In this document: piece by piece, positions 8,380 to 16,910 of the stretch
How the letters are laid out: every line of letters starts with the position of its first letter
How positions within the stretch are numbered: position 1 is the stretch's first letter
Source: JAFAZJ01 sp964437145
Lineage (GTDB): Bacteria > Pseudomonadota > Alphaproteobacteria > Reyranellales > Reyranellaceae
Direction of reading: 5' to 3'
Assembly (NCBI GenBank): GCA_964437145.1
Contig: CAYTFW010000001.1
Span: forward strand, 48,746 to 112,745
Length of the DNA: 64,000 nt
The notes under the pieces: model-generated
What the model saw: only the letters and a program-made list of their open reading frames with translations
What the model was told of the DNA's origin: nothing
The model's database searches: none
Translations under genes and position numbers: made by a program

Positions 8380-9563
8380 GACGTCTCTCCCTCGTGGATC
8401 TTGATCGCGTTGGCTCTGGCCAGCGCGGCGATCTCGTCGTCGCCGTAGCCGACGTCGCGCATCAGCTCGCGCGTGTGCTCACCGAGGCGCGGCGCCAGGC
8501 GATGCACCGCCAGCGGCGCGTCAGACAGGCGCAGCGGGTTGTTGGCGGCCATCACCGTGCCGATGCCGGGATAGTCCATGCTCAGCACACTGCCGCGCGC
8601 CCGCGCATGCGGATCGCGCACCATCTCGCTGACCGTCTTCACCGCCGCGCAAGGCACGCCGGCGTCGACCAGCTTCTTCAGCAGCACCTCGCGCGTCTGC
8701 GCGGCGAACACCGCCTCCAGCAGCGGCTCGAGATCGGCGCGGTTGGCGAGGCGCAGCTTGTTGCTGGCGAAGCGCGGGTCGGCGCCGATCTCGGCGATGT
8801 CCAGCGCCGCCACGAGTCGCTGCCAGAACGAGTCGTTGGTGCAGGCGACGTAGATCGGGCCGGTCTTCGTATCGAAGTTGCGCAATGGCACGATCAGTGT
8901 GTGCGAGGCGCCCATGCGCCTGGGATCCTCGCCGGTGTGGCCGAGATTGGTCAGCCAGTGGCTCATGATCTGCACGCCGACATCGTACAGCGCCAGGTCG
9001 ATGTGCTGGCCACGGCCGGTATGGTGGCGCTGCAGCAGCGCCATGGCGACGCCCAGCGCGCCATAGGAGCCGGTCATCTGGTCGACGGGCGCGGCGCCGA
9101 CCCGTGCCGGCGGGCCATCCATCTCGCCCGTCGCTTCCATGATCCCGACCTCGGCCTGGATACAGGGATCGTAGCCCGGTCGTTCGCTGTAGGGACCGGT
9201 CTGGCCGTAGCCGGAGATCGAGAGATAGACGAGGCGCGGGTTGAGCGCGTGCACGGTGTCGTAGCCGAAGTCCAGCGAGGCAATCACACCAGGGACGAAG
9301 GCCTCCATGAACACATCGGCCTTCTTCACCAGCCGGCGCAGGACCTCCTTGCCGCCCTCGGATTTCAGGTCGATCGCCAGGCCACGCTTGTTGCGGTTCA
9401 TGCCCGGCACCCAGGCGCCGCCGAATTGCGGGCGGAAGTGATCGCCGCTCAGCGGCTCGACCTTGATGACGTTGGCGCCCATGTCGCCCAGGATCTGGCC
9501 GGCGGTGGGCCCGGCGATCACCTGCGTCAAATCGAGAACCAGAATCCCCTGAAGCGGCAGCAT
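8376..9563 (-). CDS. CaiB/BaiF family CoA transferase (family III)
   Basis: This 395-residue protein is of normal length for the family. It starts MLPLQGILVLDLTQVIAGPT and contains RNKRGLAIDLKSEGGKE and a GYDP segment that holds the expected catalytic aspartate. Family III CoA transferases move CoA between carboxylic acids; the donor and acceptor cannot be inferred here. The ATG at 9563 has GAAGGA just upstream. An ATG at 9575 would add four residues but has no usable spacing. It is followed by the esterase in the same operon. Confidence 0.9.
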   Translation of the reverse strand: MLPLQGILVLDLTQVIAGPTAGQILGDMGANVIKVEPLSGDHFRPQFGGAWVPGMNRNKRGLAIDLKSEGGKEVLRRLVKKADVFMEAFVPGVIASLDFGYDTVHALNPRLVYLSISGYGQTGPYSERPGYDPCIQAEVGIMEATGEMDGPPARVGAAPVDQMTGSYGALGVAMALLQRHHTGRGQHIDLALYDVGVQIMSHWLTNLGHTGEDPRRMGASHTLIVPLRNFDTKTGPIYVACTNDSFWQRLVAALDIAEIGADPRFASNKLRLANRADLEPLLEAVFAAQTREVLLKKLVDAGVPCAAVKTVSEMVRDPHARARGSVLSMDYPGIGTVMAANNPLRLSDAPLAVHRLAPRLGEHTRELMRDVGYGDDEIAALARANAIKIHEGETS

Positions 9564-9732
9564 CCCGTCCTTCATCCTTGGCTTGCGCGGACGCCTAAGC
9601 TGATGGGTTGCGGCGCCTGACCGCAAGCGATCATGCGGCGAGACCGATATGCGTCGCGGACGGGGCTTGGCTGAATTTCTCCAGCATGCCGGGCCGCTTT
9701 CGACTACGGTCCACCGGCGAAGGAGAGCGCGC

Positions 9733-10974
9733 ATGAGCGGGATGGATAGCGGCAATCTCAGGATCAACGCCGACCGGCTGTGGGACAGCCTGATGGAGAT
9801 GGCGCGCATCGGCGGCACCGACAAAGGTGGTGTCTGTCGTATCGCGCTCACCGATCTCGATCGCCAGGGCCGCGACCTGTTCGTGCGCTGGTGCCGCGAG
9901 GCCGGCTGCGAGATCCGCGTCGACCAGGTCGGCAACATCTTTGCGCGTAGGCCAGGCCGCGACATGAGTCGGCCGCCGATCATGACCGGCAGCCACCTCG
10001 ATACCCAGCCAACCGGCGGCAAGTTCGACGGCTGCTACGGCGTGCTCGCGGGACTGGAGGTCGTGCGCGCGCTCAACGACGCCGCTTACGAGACCGAAGC
10101 GCCGGTCGAGGTCGCGGTCTGGACCAACGAGGAAGGCTGCCGTTTCGCGCCGGCGATGGTGGCCTCGGGCGTGTTCGGCGGCGTGTTCAGCGTCGACTAC
10201 GCGCTGTCGCGCACCGATCCCGAGGGCGTCACCTTCGGCGAGGCGCTCAAGAAGATCGGTTACGACGGCAAGGAGGCGGTGGGCGGCCGGCCGGTCGGCG
10301 CGTTCTTCGAGGCGCATATCGAGCAGGGGCCGATCCTCGAACGCGAGCAGCGCACCATCGGCGTAGTGACTGCGGCGCAGGGCCAGCGTTGGTATGAGAT
10401 CAACTGGACCGGCATGGAAAGCCACGCCGGCACGACGCCGATTGAGGGCCGCCGCGACGCGCTGCTCGGCGCCTCCTTGCTGGTCGCCGAGGCGCGGCGC
10501 ATCGGGTCGCGACCGGACGGGCGCGCCACGGTGGGCGTGATCGAGAGCAAACCGCAGTCGCGCAACACGATTCCCGGCCGCGTGTTCATGACCTTGGATT
10601 TCCGTCATCCCGACGACAAGCAGCTCGCCGAGATGGACGCCGAGATGCGCGCGAGCGCCGCGCGCATCGCCGCCGAGCATCGCCTCGAGCTCGGCATCGA
10701 GCAGATCTGGTACTTCCCGCCCACGCCGTTCGACGCGAAGTGCGTCGAGGCCGTGCGCTCGGCGGCAGAGCGCGCTGGCATGGCGCATATGGACATCGTC
10801 AGCGGCGCCGGCCACGACGCCTGTTACGTGGCAAAGGTGGCGCCCACCGGCATGATCTTCGTGCCCTGCAAGGACGGCATCAGCCACAACGAGATCGAGG
10901 ATGCGCGCAAGGAGGACATCGCGGCCGGCTGTCAGATCCTGCTGCAGGCGATGGTCAAACGCGCGGGCGCGTGA
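9733..10974 (+). CDS. M20-family Zn-dependent amidase (N-carbamoyl-L-amino acid hydrolase / beta-ureidopropionase type)
   Basis: This 413-residue protein belongs to the hydantoinase/carbamoylase branch of M20 metallo-hydrolases. Metal and catalytic motifs are visible: GSHLDTQPTGGKFDG, WTNEEGCRFAP and EAHIEQGPILE, plus the dimerisation-domain motif GMESHAGTTPIEGRRDALL and GAGHDACY near the end. The usual reaction is hydrolysis of N-carbamoyl amino acids or ureido acids. The start at 9733 has an AGGAGA 7 nt upstream. It is divergent from the CoA-transferase operon and followed by an exported metallo-hydrolase. Confidence 0.9.
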   Translation: MSGMDSGNLRINADRLWDSLMEMARIGGTDKGGVCRIALTDLDRQGRDLFVRWCREAGCEIRVDQVGNIFARRPGRDMSRPPIMTGSHLDTQPTGGKFDGCYGVLAGLEVVRALNDAAYETEAPVEVAVWTNEEGCRFAPAMVASGVFGGVFSVDYALSRTDPEGVTFGEALKKIGYDGKEAVGGRPVGAFFEAHIEQGPILEREQRTIGVVTAAQGQRWYEINWTGMESHAGTTPIEGRRDALLGASLLVAEARRIGSRPDGRATVGVIESKPQSRNTIPGRVFMTLDFRHPDDKQLAEMDAEMRASAARIAAEHRLELGIEQIWYFPPTPFDAKCVEAVRSAAERAGMAHMDIVSGAGHDACYVAKVAPTGMIFVPCKDGISHNEIEDARKEDIAAGCQILLQAMVKRAGA

Positions 10975-11035
10975 TGGAAGGAATGGACCGGCCCGGTGTT
11001 GGTGAATCGGCTGCACGTCCGCGAGGGAGGAGAAA

Positions 11036-11920
11036 ATGAAGCTCTTGGGTGTGGCGTTCGCGATCGCGACGCTTGTCGGGGCCTTGTCTCCGGCGTCGGC
11101 GCAGACGGCGGGGCAGGCGCTGCCGTCGGCCGCCAATCCGGTGCGCGAGATCAGCAAGATCGCCGGCGAGGTCTATCGCTTCCGCAACAACAACCATTAT
11201 TCGATCTTCATCGTCACATCGGATGGCATCATCACCACCGATCCGATCAACAAATCGACGGCGGAGTGGCTCAAGGGTGAGCTCAAGACGCGCTTCCCCG
11301 ACAAGGCCGTGAAGTACGTGGTCTATAGCCACGACCACGCCGACCACATCTCCGGCGGTGAGGTCTTCGCCGATACCGCCGTCATCGTGGCGCACGCCAA
11401 CGCGCGCACGGTCATCGTCGGCGAGAAGCGGCCCACCGCCGTGCCGACGGTGACCTTCACCGAGCGGCTCGACATCGATCTGGGCGGCACCAAGCTGGAG
11501 CTGCACTATGTCGGGCGCAACCACTCCAACAATTCGATCGTCATGCGCCTGCCGGCGGAGAAGCTGATCTTCGCGGTCGACTTCATCCCGGTGAACTCGC
11601 TGGGCTTCCGCGACTGGCCCGACGCCTATCTCGAGGAGTGGATCGAGTCGCTGAAGCGCGTCGAGGCGATGGAGTTCGACATTCTCGCGCCGGGCCATGG
11701 CGCGCTGGGCGACAAGAAGAACGTCACCGCTTTCCGCGGCTACATGGAAGACCTGCGCAACCAGGTGCTGGCGGCGGTGCGCGCCGGCAAGACGCTGGAG
11801 GAGACCAAGGCGCTGGTTGACATCTCCAAGTACAAGGACTGGGGCGGCTTCCAGCAGATGGGTGCGCTCAATGTCGAGGGCATGTACCGCCTGGTCACCG
11901 CCAATCGGCGTCCCAACTGA
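11036..11920 (+). CDS. Exported metallo-beta-lactamase-fold hydrolase (HxHxDH type)
   Basis: This 294-residue protein has an N-terminal signal peptide (MKLLGVAFAIATLVGALSPA, cleavage after ASAQ). The Zn motif SHDHADH is intact, with further ligands expected at GRNHSNNS and the terminal APGHGAL. It resembles periplasmic quinoprotein-relay or SoxH-like metallo-hydrolases, but the substrate is unknown. A good GGAGG ribosome site precedes the ATG. A GNAT gene begins 1 nt after its stop. Confidence 0.88.
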   Translation: MKLLGVAFAIATLVGALSPASAQTAGQALPSAANPVREISKIAGEVYRFRNNNHYSIFIVTSDGIITTDPINKSTAEWLKGELKTRFPDKAVKYVVYSHDHADHISGGEVFADTAVIVAHANARTVIVGEKRPTAVPTVTFTERLDIDLGGTKLELHYVGRNHSNNSIVMRLPAEKLIFAVDFIPVNSLGFRDWPDAYLEEWIESLKRVEAMEFDILAPGHGALGDKKNVTAFRGYMEDLRNQVLAAVRAGKTLEETKALVDISKYKDWGGFQQMGALNVEGMYRLVTANRRPN

Positions 11921-11921
11921 C

Positions 11922-12404
11922 ATGGCGGTGCCGGCGTGGCGGCCGATGCGCGCCGGCGATTTGCCCGATGTCGAGCGTATCAGCGCGATCGTGCATCCCG
12001 GGTATCCCGAAAGCGAGGCGGTGCCGGTGGAACGGCTGCGGCTGTTTCCCGCCGGCTGCCTGATCGCGTCGCGCGGCGGCATGGCGATCGGCTATGCGAT
12101 CGCCCACCCCGGCGTCATCGGCCGGCCGCCTCCGCTCGACACCATGCTGGGTGCGCTGCCCGACAACGCGAATTGTCTCTATATTCACGACGTCGCCTTG
12201 CTGCCCGATGCTCGTGGCGCAGGGCTGGGCGCGGCCGTAGTCGAGATTCTGGCGGCGATCGCGAAGGATCACGGCTTCACGCGTCTGGCGTTGACGGCGA
12301 TTAATGACTCGATCGACTTCTGGTCGAGCCGAGGATTCTTCGCCGCCTCTGCCGAAGGTAGCCTCGCGAGTTATGGCTCTGACGCAATATACATGGTGTT
12401 ATGA
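11922..12404 (+). CDS. GNAT-family N-acetyltransferase
   Basis: This 160-residue GNAT-domain protein contains the acetyl-CoA pyrophosphate-binding segment as DVALLPDARGAGLGAAVVE (about residues 90-108) and the later beta strand TRLALTAINDSIDFWSSRGF, which is typical of the fold. The ATG at 11922 follows the upstream stop by 1 nt, so it is probably translated by coupling. The acetyl acceptor is unknown. Confidence 0.88.
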   Translation: MAVPAWRPMRAGDLPDVERISAIVHPGYPESEAVPVERLRLFPAGCLIASRGGMAIGYAIAHPGVIGRPPPLDTMLGALPDNANCLYIHDVALLPDARGAGLGAAVVEILAAIAKDHGFTRLALTAINDSIDFWSSRGFFAASAEGSLASYGSDAIYMVL

Positions 12405-12624
12405 TATAAAGTATCATTTACACAAAATTATGTTGTTATTGTTTGTTTTTGCAGGTCGAATATTTGTGAATATCTGCAATGTGATCATCGTTCCGTCAGG
12501 ATTCCGTCGAGAATCCAAGATAGGCAGGTGAAGTAGCTGACATGGACCAGTTGTCCGATGCGACGGCGCAAGCCACCACTGGGTAGTTTGCCGGCTGCGC
12601 TCGTCGGCCCAAGTGGAGCATTCC
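12405..12624. other. AT-rich intergenic region upstream of the response regulator
   Basis: About 130 bp from 12395 are strikingly AT-rich compared with the surroundings. A small inverted repeat, ATGATA-TAAAG-TATCAT (12401-12417), overlaps the stop of the GNAT gene. No convincing gene is seen. The region probably holds the promoter of the two-component system. Confidence 0.5.
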
Positions 12625-13314
12625 ATGCGTCTCCTGATCGTCGAAGACCAGTCCGAACTGGCCGACCTCGTCCGCACTAGCCTCGCGCGCGAGGGCTTCG
12701 CCGTCGATACCGCCGGCTCGGTCGATGAGGCGCGCGCCGCCGTCGCGGCCGTGCGCTACGACGTGGTGCTGCTCGACCTGGCGCTGCCCGATGGCGACGG
12801 GCTCGATCTGTTGCGCGATTGGCGTCGGGCCAACGATCCGACACCGGTGATCGTCACCACCGCGCGCGACGCGCTCGACGAGCGGGTCGCCGGGCTCAAC
12901 GTCGGCGCCGACGACTATATCGGCAAGCCCTACGCCATGGCCGAGCTGCTGGCCCGTCTGCGCGCCATCCTGCGACGGCCCAACGGCGCGCTCGGCATGC
13001 GGCTGCGCGCCGGCAACCTCGAGTTCGACGCCACGACCAGCGCCGTCGCCGTCGAGGGCGCCGCGCTGACGCTGCCGCGCCGCGAGCTCACCCTGCTCGA
13101 GCTGTTGATGCGCCGGGTCGGCCAGGTCGTCACCCGCCGCTCGATCGAGAACGGCCTCTATGGCTTCGACGACGAGGTCGATTCCAACGCCATGGAGGCC
13201 AGCGTCTCGCGCCTGCGCAAGCGGCTGGTCGGCGCCGGCGCCAGCGTCGCCATCCATACGATCCGCGGCGTCGGCTACATGCTCACGGCCGAGAAGCCGG
13301 TCGAGACGGTGTAG
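12625..13314 (+). CDS. OmpR/PhoB-family response regulator
   Basis: This 229-residue protein has a receiver domain (about residues 1-115) with acidic pair E7-D8, phospho-acceptor D51 in VVLLDLALPDGDG, T78/T79 and K101 in DDYIGKPYAM. A winged-helix DNA-binding domain (about 125-225) ends in SVSRLRKRLVGAG and IRGVGYML. The ATG at 12625 has GGAG 6 nt upstream. The sensor kinase follows directly. The signal is unknown; the nearest relatives are QseB/PmrA/TctD-like regulators. Confidence 0.95.
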   Translation: MRLLIVEDQSELADLVRTSLAREGFAVDTAGSVDEARAAVAAVRYDVVLLDLALPDGDGLDLLRDWRRANDPTPVIVTTARDALDERVAGLNVGADDYIGKPYAMAELLARLRAILRRPNGALGMRLRAGNLEFDATTSAVAVEGAALTLPRRELTLLELLMRRVGQVVTRRSIENGLYGFDDEVDSNAMEASVSRLRKRLVGAGASVAIHTIRGVGYMLTAEKPVETV

Positions 13315-13360
13315 GCCGTTTGGGATTATCCTCGCCGCCGGACGAACGTGTGGTGAGGGC

Positions 13361-14761
13361 GTGACGGCGCAGCGGACGATCTCGATCAGCAAGCGGCTGC
13401 TCAGGAATTTCCTGCTGCTCGCGGGCTTGTCGGTCGTCTGCCTGACAGCCCTTTATGTCTACTGGCTGTGGGACGCGCGCGATGTCTTCGCCGACGACGA
13501 GCTGGGCGACATCGCCACGATCGTGGCGCGCGACGCGCGCCGGCTGCCCGACGGCACCGTAGAGCTGAAGTTCACCGACCGCACACGGCGCGAGCTCGAC
13601 GCCGTTGAAGGTCTTCGGGTTTTCGTCCTCGATCCACGCACCGGCCGCACCGTCATGGATTCACCGACCGGCACCGGCGCGCTGTTGCCGATCGAGCCAT
13701 CCACGGCGTGGCGGCTGCCCTATTTGGTGATCGACGCGCCGCCGGGCATGGCCAGCGTCGCGCGTCACGAGCTGGCGCTGGTGACGCGCGAGGTGCGCGG
13801 TGTCGGCCCGCTGCGCGTCGCCGTCATGCGCCCCGAGCCACTGCATGACGACCTCGGCCACTGGATCCTGACCTCGGTTTTCCCCGAGGTGCTGCCGGTG
13901 ATCGCGCCGATCTTTGTGATCATCATGGCGATCGCGCTGTGGACCGTGCGCAGCTCGCTGCGGCCGGTGACGCGTGCGGCCGAGCAGGCCAATCTTGTCG
14001 ACGCCTCGCGACCCGAAACGCGGTTGGAGACCGCCGTGCCAGCCGAGATCCGCCCGCTGGTCGACGCGGTCAACAAGGCCTTCGATCGACTGGCGTTGGG
14101 CTTCGCCGAGCAGCGTCGCTTCACCGCCAACGCCGCGCACGAGCTGCGCACGCCGTTGGCTGTGCTGCGCGCGCGGCTGGACACGCTGGAAGACCGCGGC
14201 ATGGCCGACGCCATCCGCGCCGATGTCGAGCGCATGAGCCGCATCATCGAGCAGCTGCTGGCGGTGTCGCGGCTGGATTCGCGCCTGCCGATCGCCAAGG
14301 ACCAGGTCGACCTCACCGAGGTGGCGGGCGACGTCGTGGCGCGCCTGGCGCCGCTGGCCGTCGCCGCCGGCAAGCAGCTGTCGCTGCAGGCGCCGGACAC
14401 GCCGGTGCGCGTCGTCGGCAACGCCGAGATGCTGGCCGCCGCCGCGCGTAACCTGGTCGAGAACGCGCTGCGCTATACGCCGAGCGGCCAGTCGGTGAAC
14501 GTCGTCGTCGAGGGCGAGTCCGGCGACGTGCGGCTGGAGGTGCACGACGCGGGCCCCGGCGTGACGACCGAGGCGCAGCGCCACATCTTCGAGCGCTTCT
14601 GGCGTGGTCAGGATCGTGGTGGCGGCGCCGGTCTGGGATTGGCGATCGTGCACGAAGTCGCGCTGCAGCATGGCGGCAGAGTCGAGGTCGCGCGCAGCGC
14701 CATGGGCGGCGCGCTCTTCCGCCTCACCCTGCCGCCGTCGGGCATCGAGGCGGGGACGTAG
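13361..14761 (+). CDS. Membrane sensor histidine kinase
   Basis: This 466-residue kinase has two membrane segments (about residues 15-35 and 175-197) flanking a periplasmic sensor region of about 140 residues, then a HAMP-like linker. The H-box FTANAAHELRTPLAVLR carries phosphorylated His260. The N-box is NLVENALRYTP with N367, followed by G-boxes DAGPG and GAGLGLAI. The GTG at 13361 was chosen because it has GAGGG upstream and gives a standard N-terminus. It follows the regulator gene by 46 nt and pairs with it. Confidence 0.93.
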   Translation: MTAQRTISISKRLLRNFLLLAGLSVVCLTALYVYWLWDARDVFADDELGDIATIVARDARRLPDGTVELKFTDRTRRELDAVEGLRVFVLDPRTGRTVMDSPTGTGALLPIEPSTAWRLPYLVIDAPPGMASVARHELALVTREVRGVGPLRVAVMRPEPLHDDLGHWILTSVFPEVLPVIAPIFVIIMAIALWTVRSSLRPVTRAAEQANLVDASRPETRLETAVPAEIRPLVDAVNKAFDRLALGFAEQRRFTANAAHELRTPLAVLRARLDTLEDRGMADAIRADVERMSRIIEQLLAVSRLDSRLPIAKDQVDLTEVAGDVVARLAPLAVAAGKQLSLQAPDTPVRVVGNAEMLAAAARNLVENALRYTPSGQSVNVVVEGESGDVRLEVHDAGPGVTTEAQRHIFERFWRGQDRGGGAGLGLAIVHEVALQHGGRVEVARSAMGGALFRLTLPPSGIEAGT

Positions 14762-14764
14762 CCT

Positions 14765-15820
14765 TCAGGTCAGGGTCAGCGCCGCCAGCGGCACCTTCTC
14801 GCGCTTGCCCGCGGCATCCGCCGGCGGCAGCGCCTCGGCGGCGAGCCCTTCAGGCAGTGACAGCCGATCGAGCAGAGCCTGCGAGACCACGACATCGCGT
14901 CCCGATTCGCGTGCGGCGTCGAGCAGGCGCGACGCGGTGTTGAGCGTGTCGCCGACATAGGCGATCTCGCGCCGCTGCTGGCCGATCTCGCCGGCGGCGA
15001 CGCCGCCGACATGCAGCGCGGCGCGGAATGTCGGCGCGATCCCGAAGCGGGCGCGATACCAGTCGCCGCGCCGCTCGATGCCCTGGGCGGCGGCGAACAC
15101 GCAGAGCACGGCGCGGCTTTCCCGGAGCCCTTGCGAGATCGACCAGGACAGGATCGCCTCGTCGCCGACGTATTTGTGGATCTCCGCGCCGTAGTCGTTC
15201 GCGGCGTCGCCGATGTCGGCGAAGAACGCGTTGAGCAGGGCGTGGAACTCCAGATCGCCCAGGCGTTCGGCGGCGCCGGTCGAGCCCACCATGTCGATGA
15301 CGGCGAAAATCAGCTCCTCGCGGCGCGGCCGGAAGTAGCGGCCGGTCAACAGTCGCCGCAAGGTGGCGAAGCCGACGAGCGCGCCGATCTCGATCACCAG
15401 GTTGATCACCACCGATATCAGGCTGGCGAAGATCAGGATCTCTCGGAAGCTCTCGCTGAAGCCGGTGGGTTGCGGCAGCAGGCCGGCGAACAGGCCGCGC
15501 GCGACGACGATCGTGGCGACGAAGACGACCAGGTAGACGGCGACCTTGATCGCGAAGAACCACACGAACGGCAATCGCCGCAGCCAGGACAGTGCGCCTC
15601 CCGGGCGCCCCTTGATCTCGAACACGATCAGCGGCACGGAGGCCAGGAGCGCGTTGACGACGCCCTGCAGACCGGCCCAGAGGGCGATACCTCGGTCCGG
15701 GCGGGTGTAGCCGAAGATGAAGCTGGCAGCGGCGGCGGCGAGGCAGACCGTGACGGCCATCCGCATGTCGGCGCTGCGCCGGCCGGCGGCGCCCTTGGCG
15801 AGAATTTCGCGCGCGTTCAC
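14765..15820 (-). CDS. Membrane class III adenylate/guanylate cyclase
   Basis: This 351-residue protein has four predicted membrane helices in residues 20-155, then a class III cyclase catalytic domain. The two metal-binding aspartates are D176 in FAVIDMVGSTG and D220 in HKYVGDEAILSW; the later GQQRREIAYVGDTLNTASRL is also typical. It should make cAMP or cGMP from a membrane-anchored position. The start overlaps the stop of the upstream dehydratase gene by 4 nt. The purine-selecting residues were not assigned, so ATP versus GTP is undecided. Confidence 0.9.
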   Translation of the reverse strand: MNAREILAKGAAGRRSADMRMAVTVCLAAAAASFIFGYTRPDRGIALWAGLQGVVNALLASVPLIVFEIKGRPGGALSWLRRLPFVWFFAIKVAVYLVVFVATIVVARGLFAGLLPQPTGFSESFREILIFASLISVVINLVIEIGALVGFATLRRLLTGRYFRPRREELIFAVIDMVGSTGAAERLGDLEFHALLNAFFADIGDAANDYGAEIHKYVGDEAILSWSISQGLRESRAVLCVFAAAQGIERRGDWYRARFGIAPTFRAALHVGGVAAGEIGQQRREIAYVGDTLNTASRLLDAARESGRDVVVSQALLDRLSLPEGLAAEALPPADAAGKREKVPLAALTLT

Positions 15821-16815
15821 GCCGCGCGCCGAAGCGCCGTCGCCAGCGCCTCGCAGAAGGTCGCGCCGTCGACATTGCCGCCGGAACAGATAACACAGAT
15901 CGTCCGCCCGCGGGCCGGCAGCCGCCCTGTCAGCACCGCGGCCAACCCGACCGCGCCGCCAGGCTCGACCACCAGCTTGAGCTCGCGGAAGGCCAGCTCA
16001 ATCGCCTCGGCGACTTCGTCGTCGCTCACTGCGATGCTGCCCGACAGCAGGCGTTTGGCGATCGGAAACGTGATCTTGCCTGGCTCCGGCGCCAGCAGCG
16101 CGTCACAGAAAGAACCGACGAGCTTGTCGTTGCGCCTGATCTCGCCGGCGGCCAGCGAGCGCGCCAAGTCGTCGAAACCAGCCGGCTCGCCGGCGTAGCA
16201 CTCGGTCGACGGGCTGAGATGCTTCACCGCGGTGGCCACGCCGGTCGACAAGCCGCCGCCGCTGCAGGGCGCGATGATCGCGTCGAGCGTGACGCCGATC
16301 TCGCGCGCCTGCTCGACCGCCTCGATGCCCGTCGTGCCCTGGCCGGCGATGATCCAGGGATGGTCGTAGGGCGGGATCGGCGTGCGGCCCTCTCGGCTGG
16401 CGAGGTCGCGGGCGATCGCCTCGCGGTCGTCCTTGACGCGGTCGTAGCTGATCACCGTGGCGCCGCTGGCCCTGGTATTTGCGACTTTTATCGACGGCGC
16501 GTCGCTCGGCATCACGATGATCGCCGGCGTACCCAGGATGCGCGCCGCCTCGGCGACGCCCTGGGCGTGGTTGCCCGAGGACCAGGCGACGATCCCGGCC
16601 CTGCGTTGCGCGGGCGAGAGCTGGGCGATGAAGTTGTAGGCGCCGCGGAACTTGAACGAGCCGGTGCGCTGCAGGGTTTCGGCCTTGATCAGCAGCCGAC
16701 CGCCCAGCCGATCGTTGACGCGCGGGTTGTCCAGCAGGGGCGTGCGGATCGCCGCGCCGGCGAGACGGCGCGCGGCGGCTTCGACATCGGCGTAGACGGG
16801 CGAGGGGATGTCCAT
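15817..16815 (-). CDS. PLP-dependent threonine dehydratase-like / serine racemase-like enzyme
   Basis: This 332-residue fold-type II PLP enzyme carries the Schiff-base lysine K55 in TGSFKFRGAYN, the substrate loop SSGNHAQG and the phosphate-binding glycine loop CSGGGLSTG. The length and motifs fit catabolic threonine dehydratase, hydroxyaspartate dehydratase or serine racemase. No C-terminal ACT regulatory domain is present, which argues against the biosynthetic IlvA form. The ATG at 16815 starts family homology. It is co-transcribed with the cyclase gene. Confidence 0.9.
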   Translation of the reverse strand: MDIPSPVYADVEAAARRLAGAAIRTPLLDNPRVNDRLGGRLLIKAETLQRTGSFKFRGAYNFIAQLSPAQRRAGIVAWSSGNHAQGVAEAARILGTPAIIVMPSDAPSIKVANTRASGATVISYDRVKDDREAIARDLASREGRTPIPPYDHPWIIAGQGTTGIEAVEQAREIGVTLDAIIAPCSGGGLSTGVATAVKHLSPSTECYAGEPAGFDDLARSLAAGEIRRNDKLVGSFCDALLAPEPGKITFPIAKRLLSGSIAVSDDEVAEAIELAFRELKLVVEPGGAVGLAAVLTGRLPARGRTICVICSGGNVDGATFCEALATALRRAA

Positions 16816-16910
16816 GGTCGAACTCTGAGGTGTGGGCGCCCACCATAGCAGCGCGACGCTTGACCATGCCACGCCGGGCCGGTGTGATCGTCGCCACGAG
16901 TGGAGGATTC

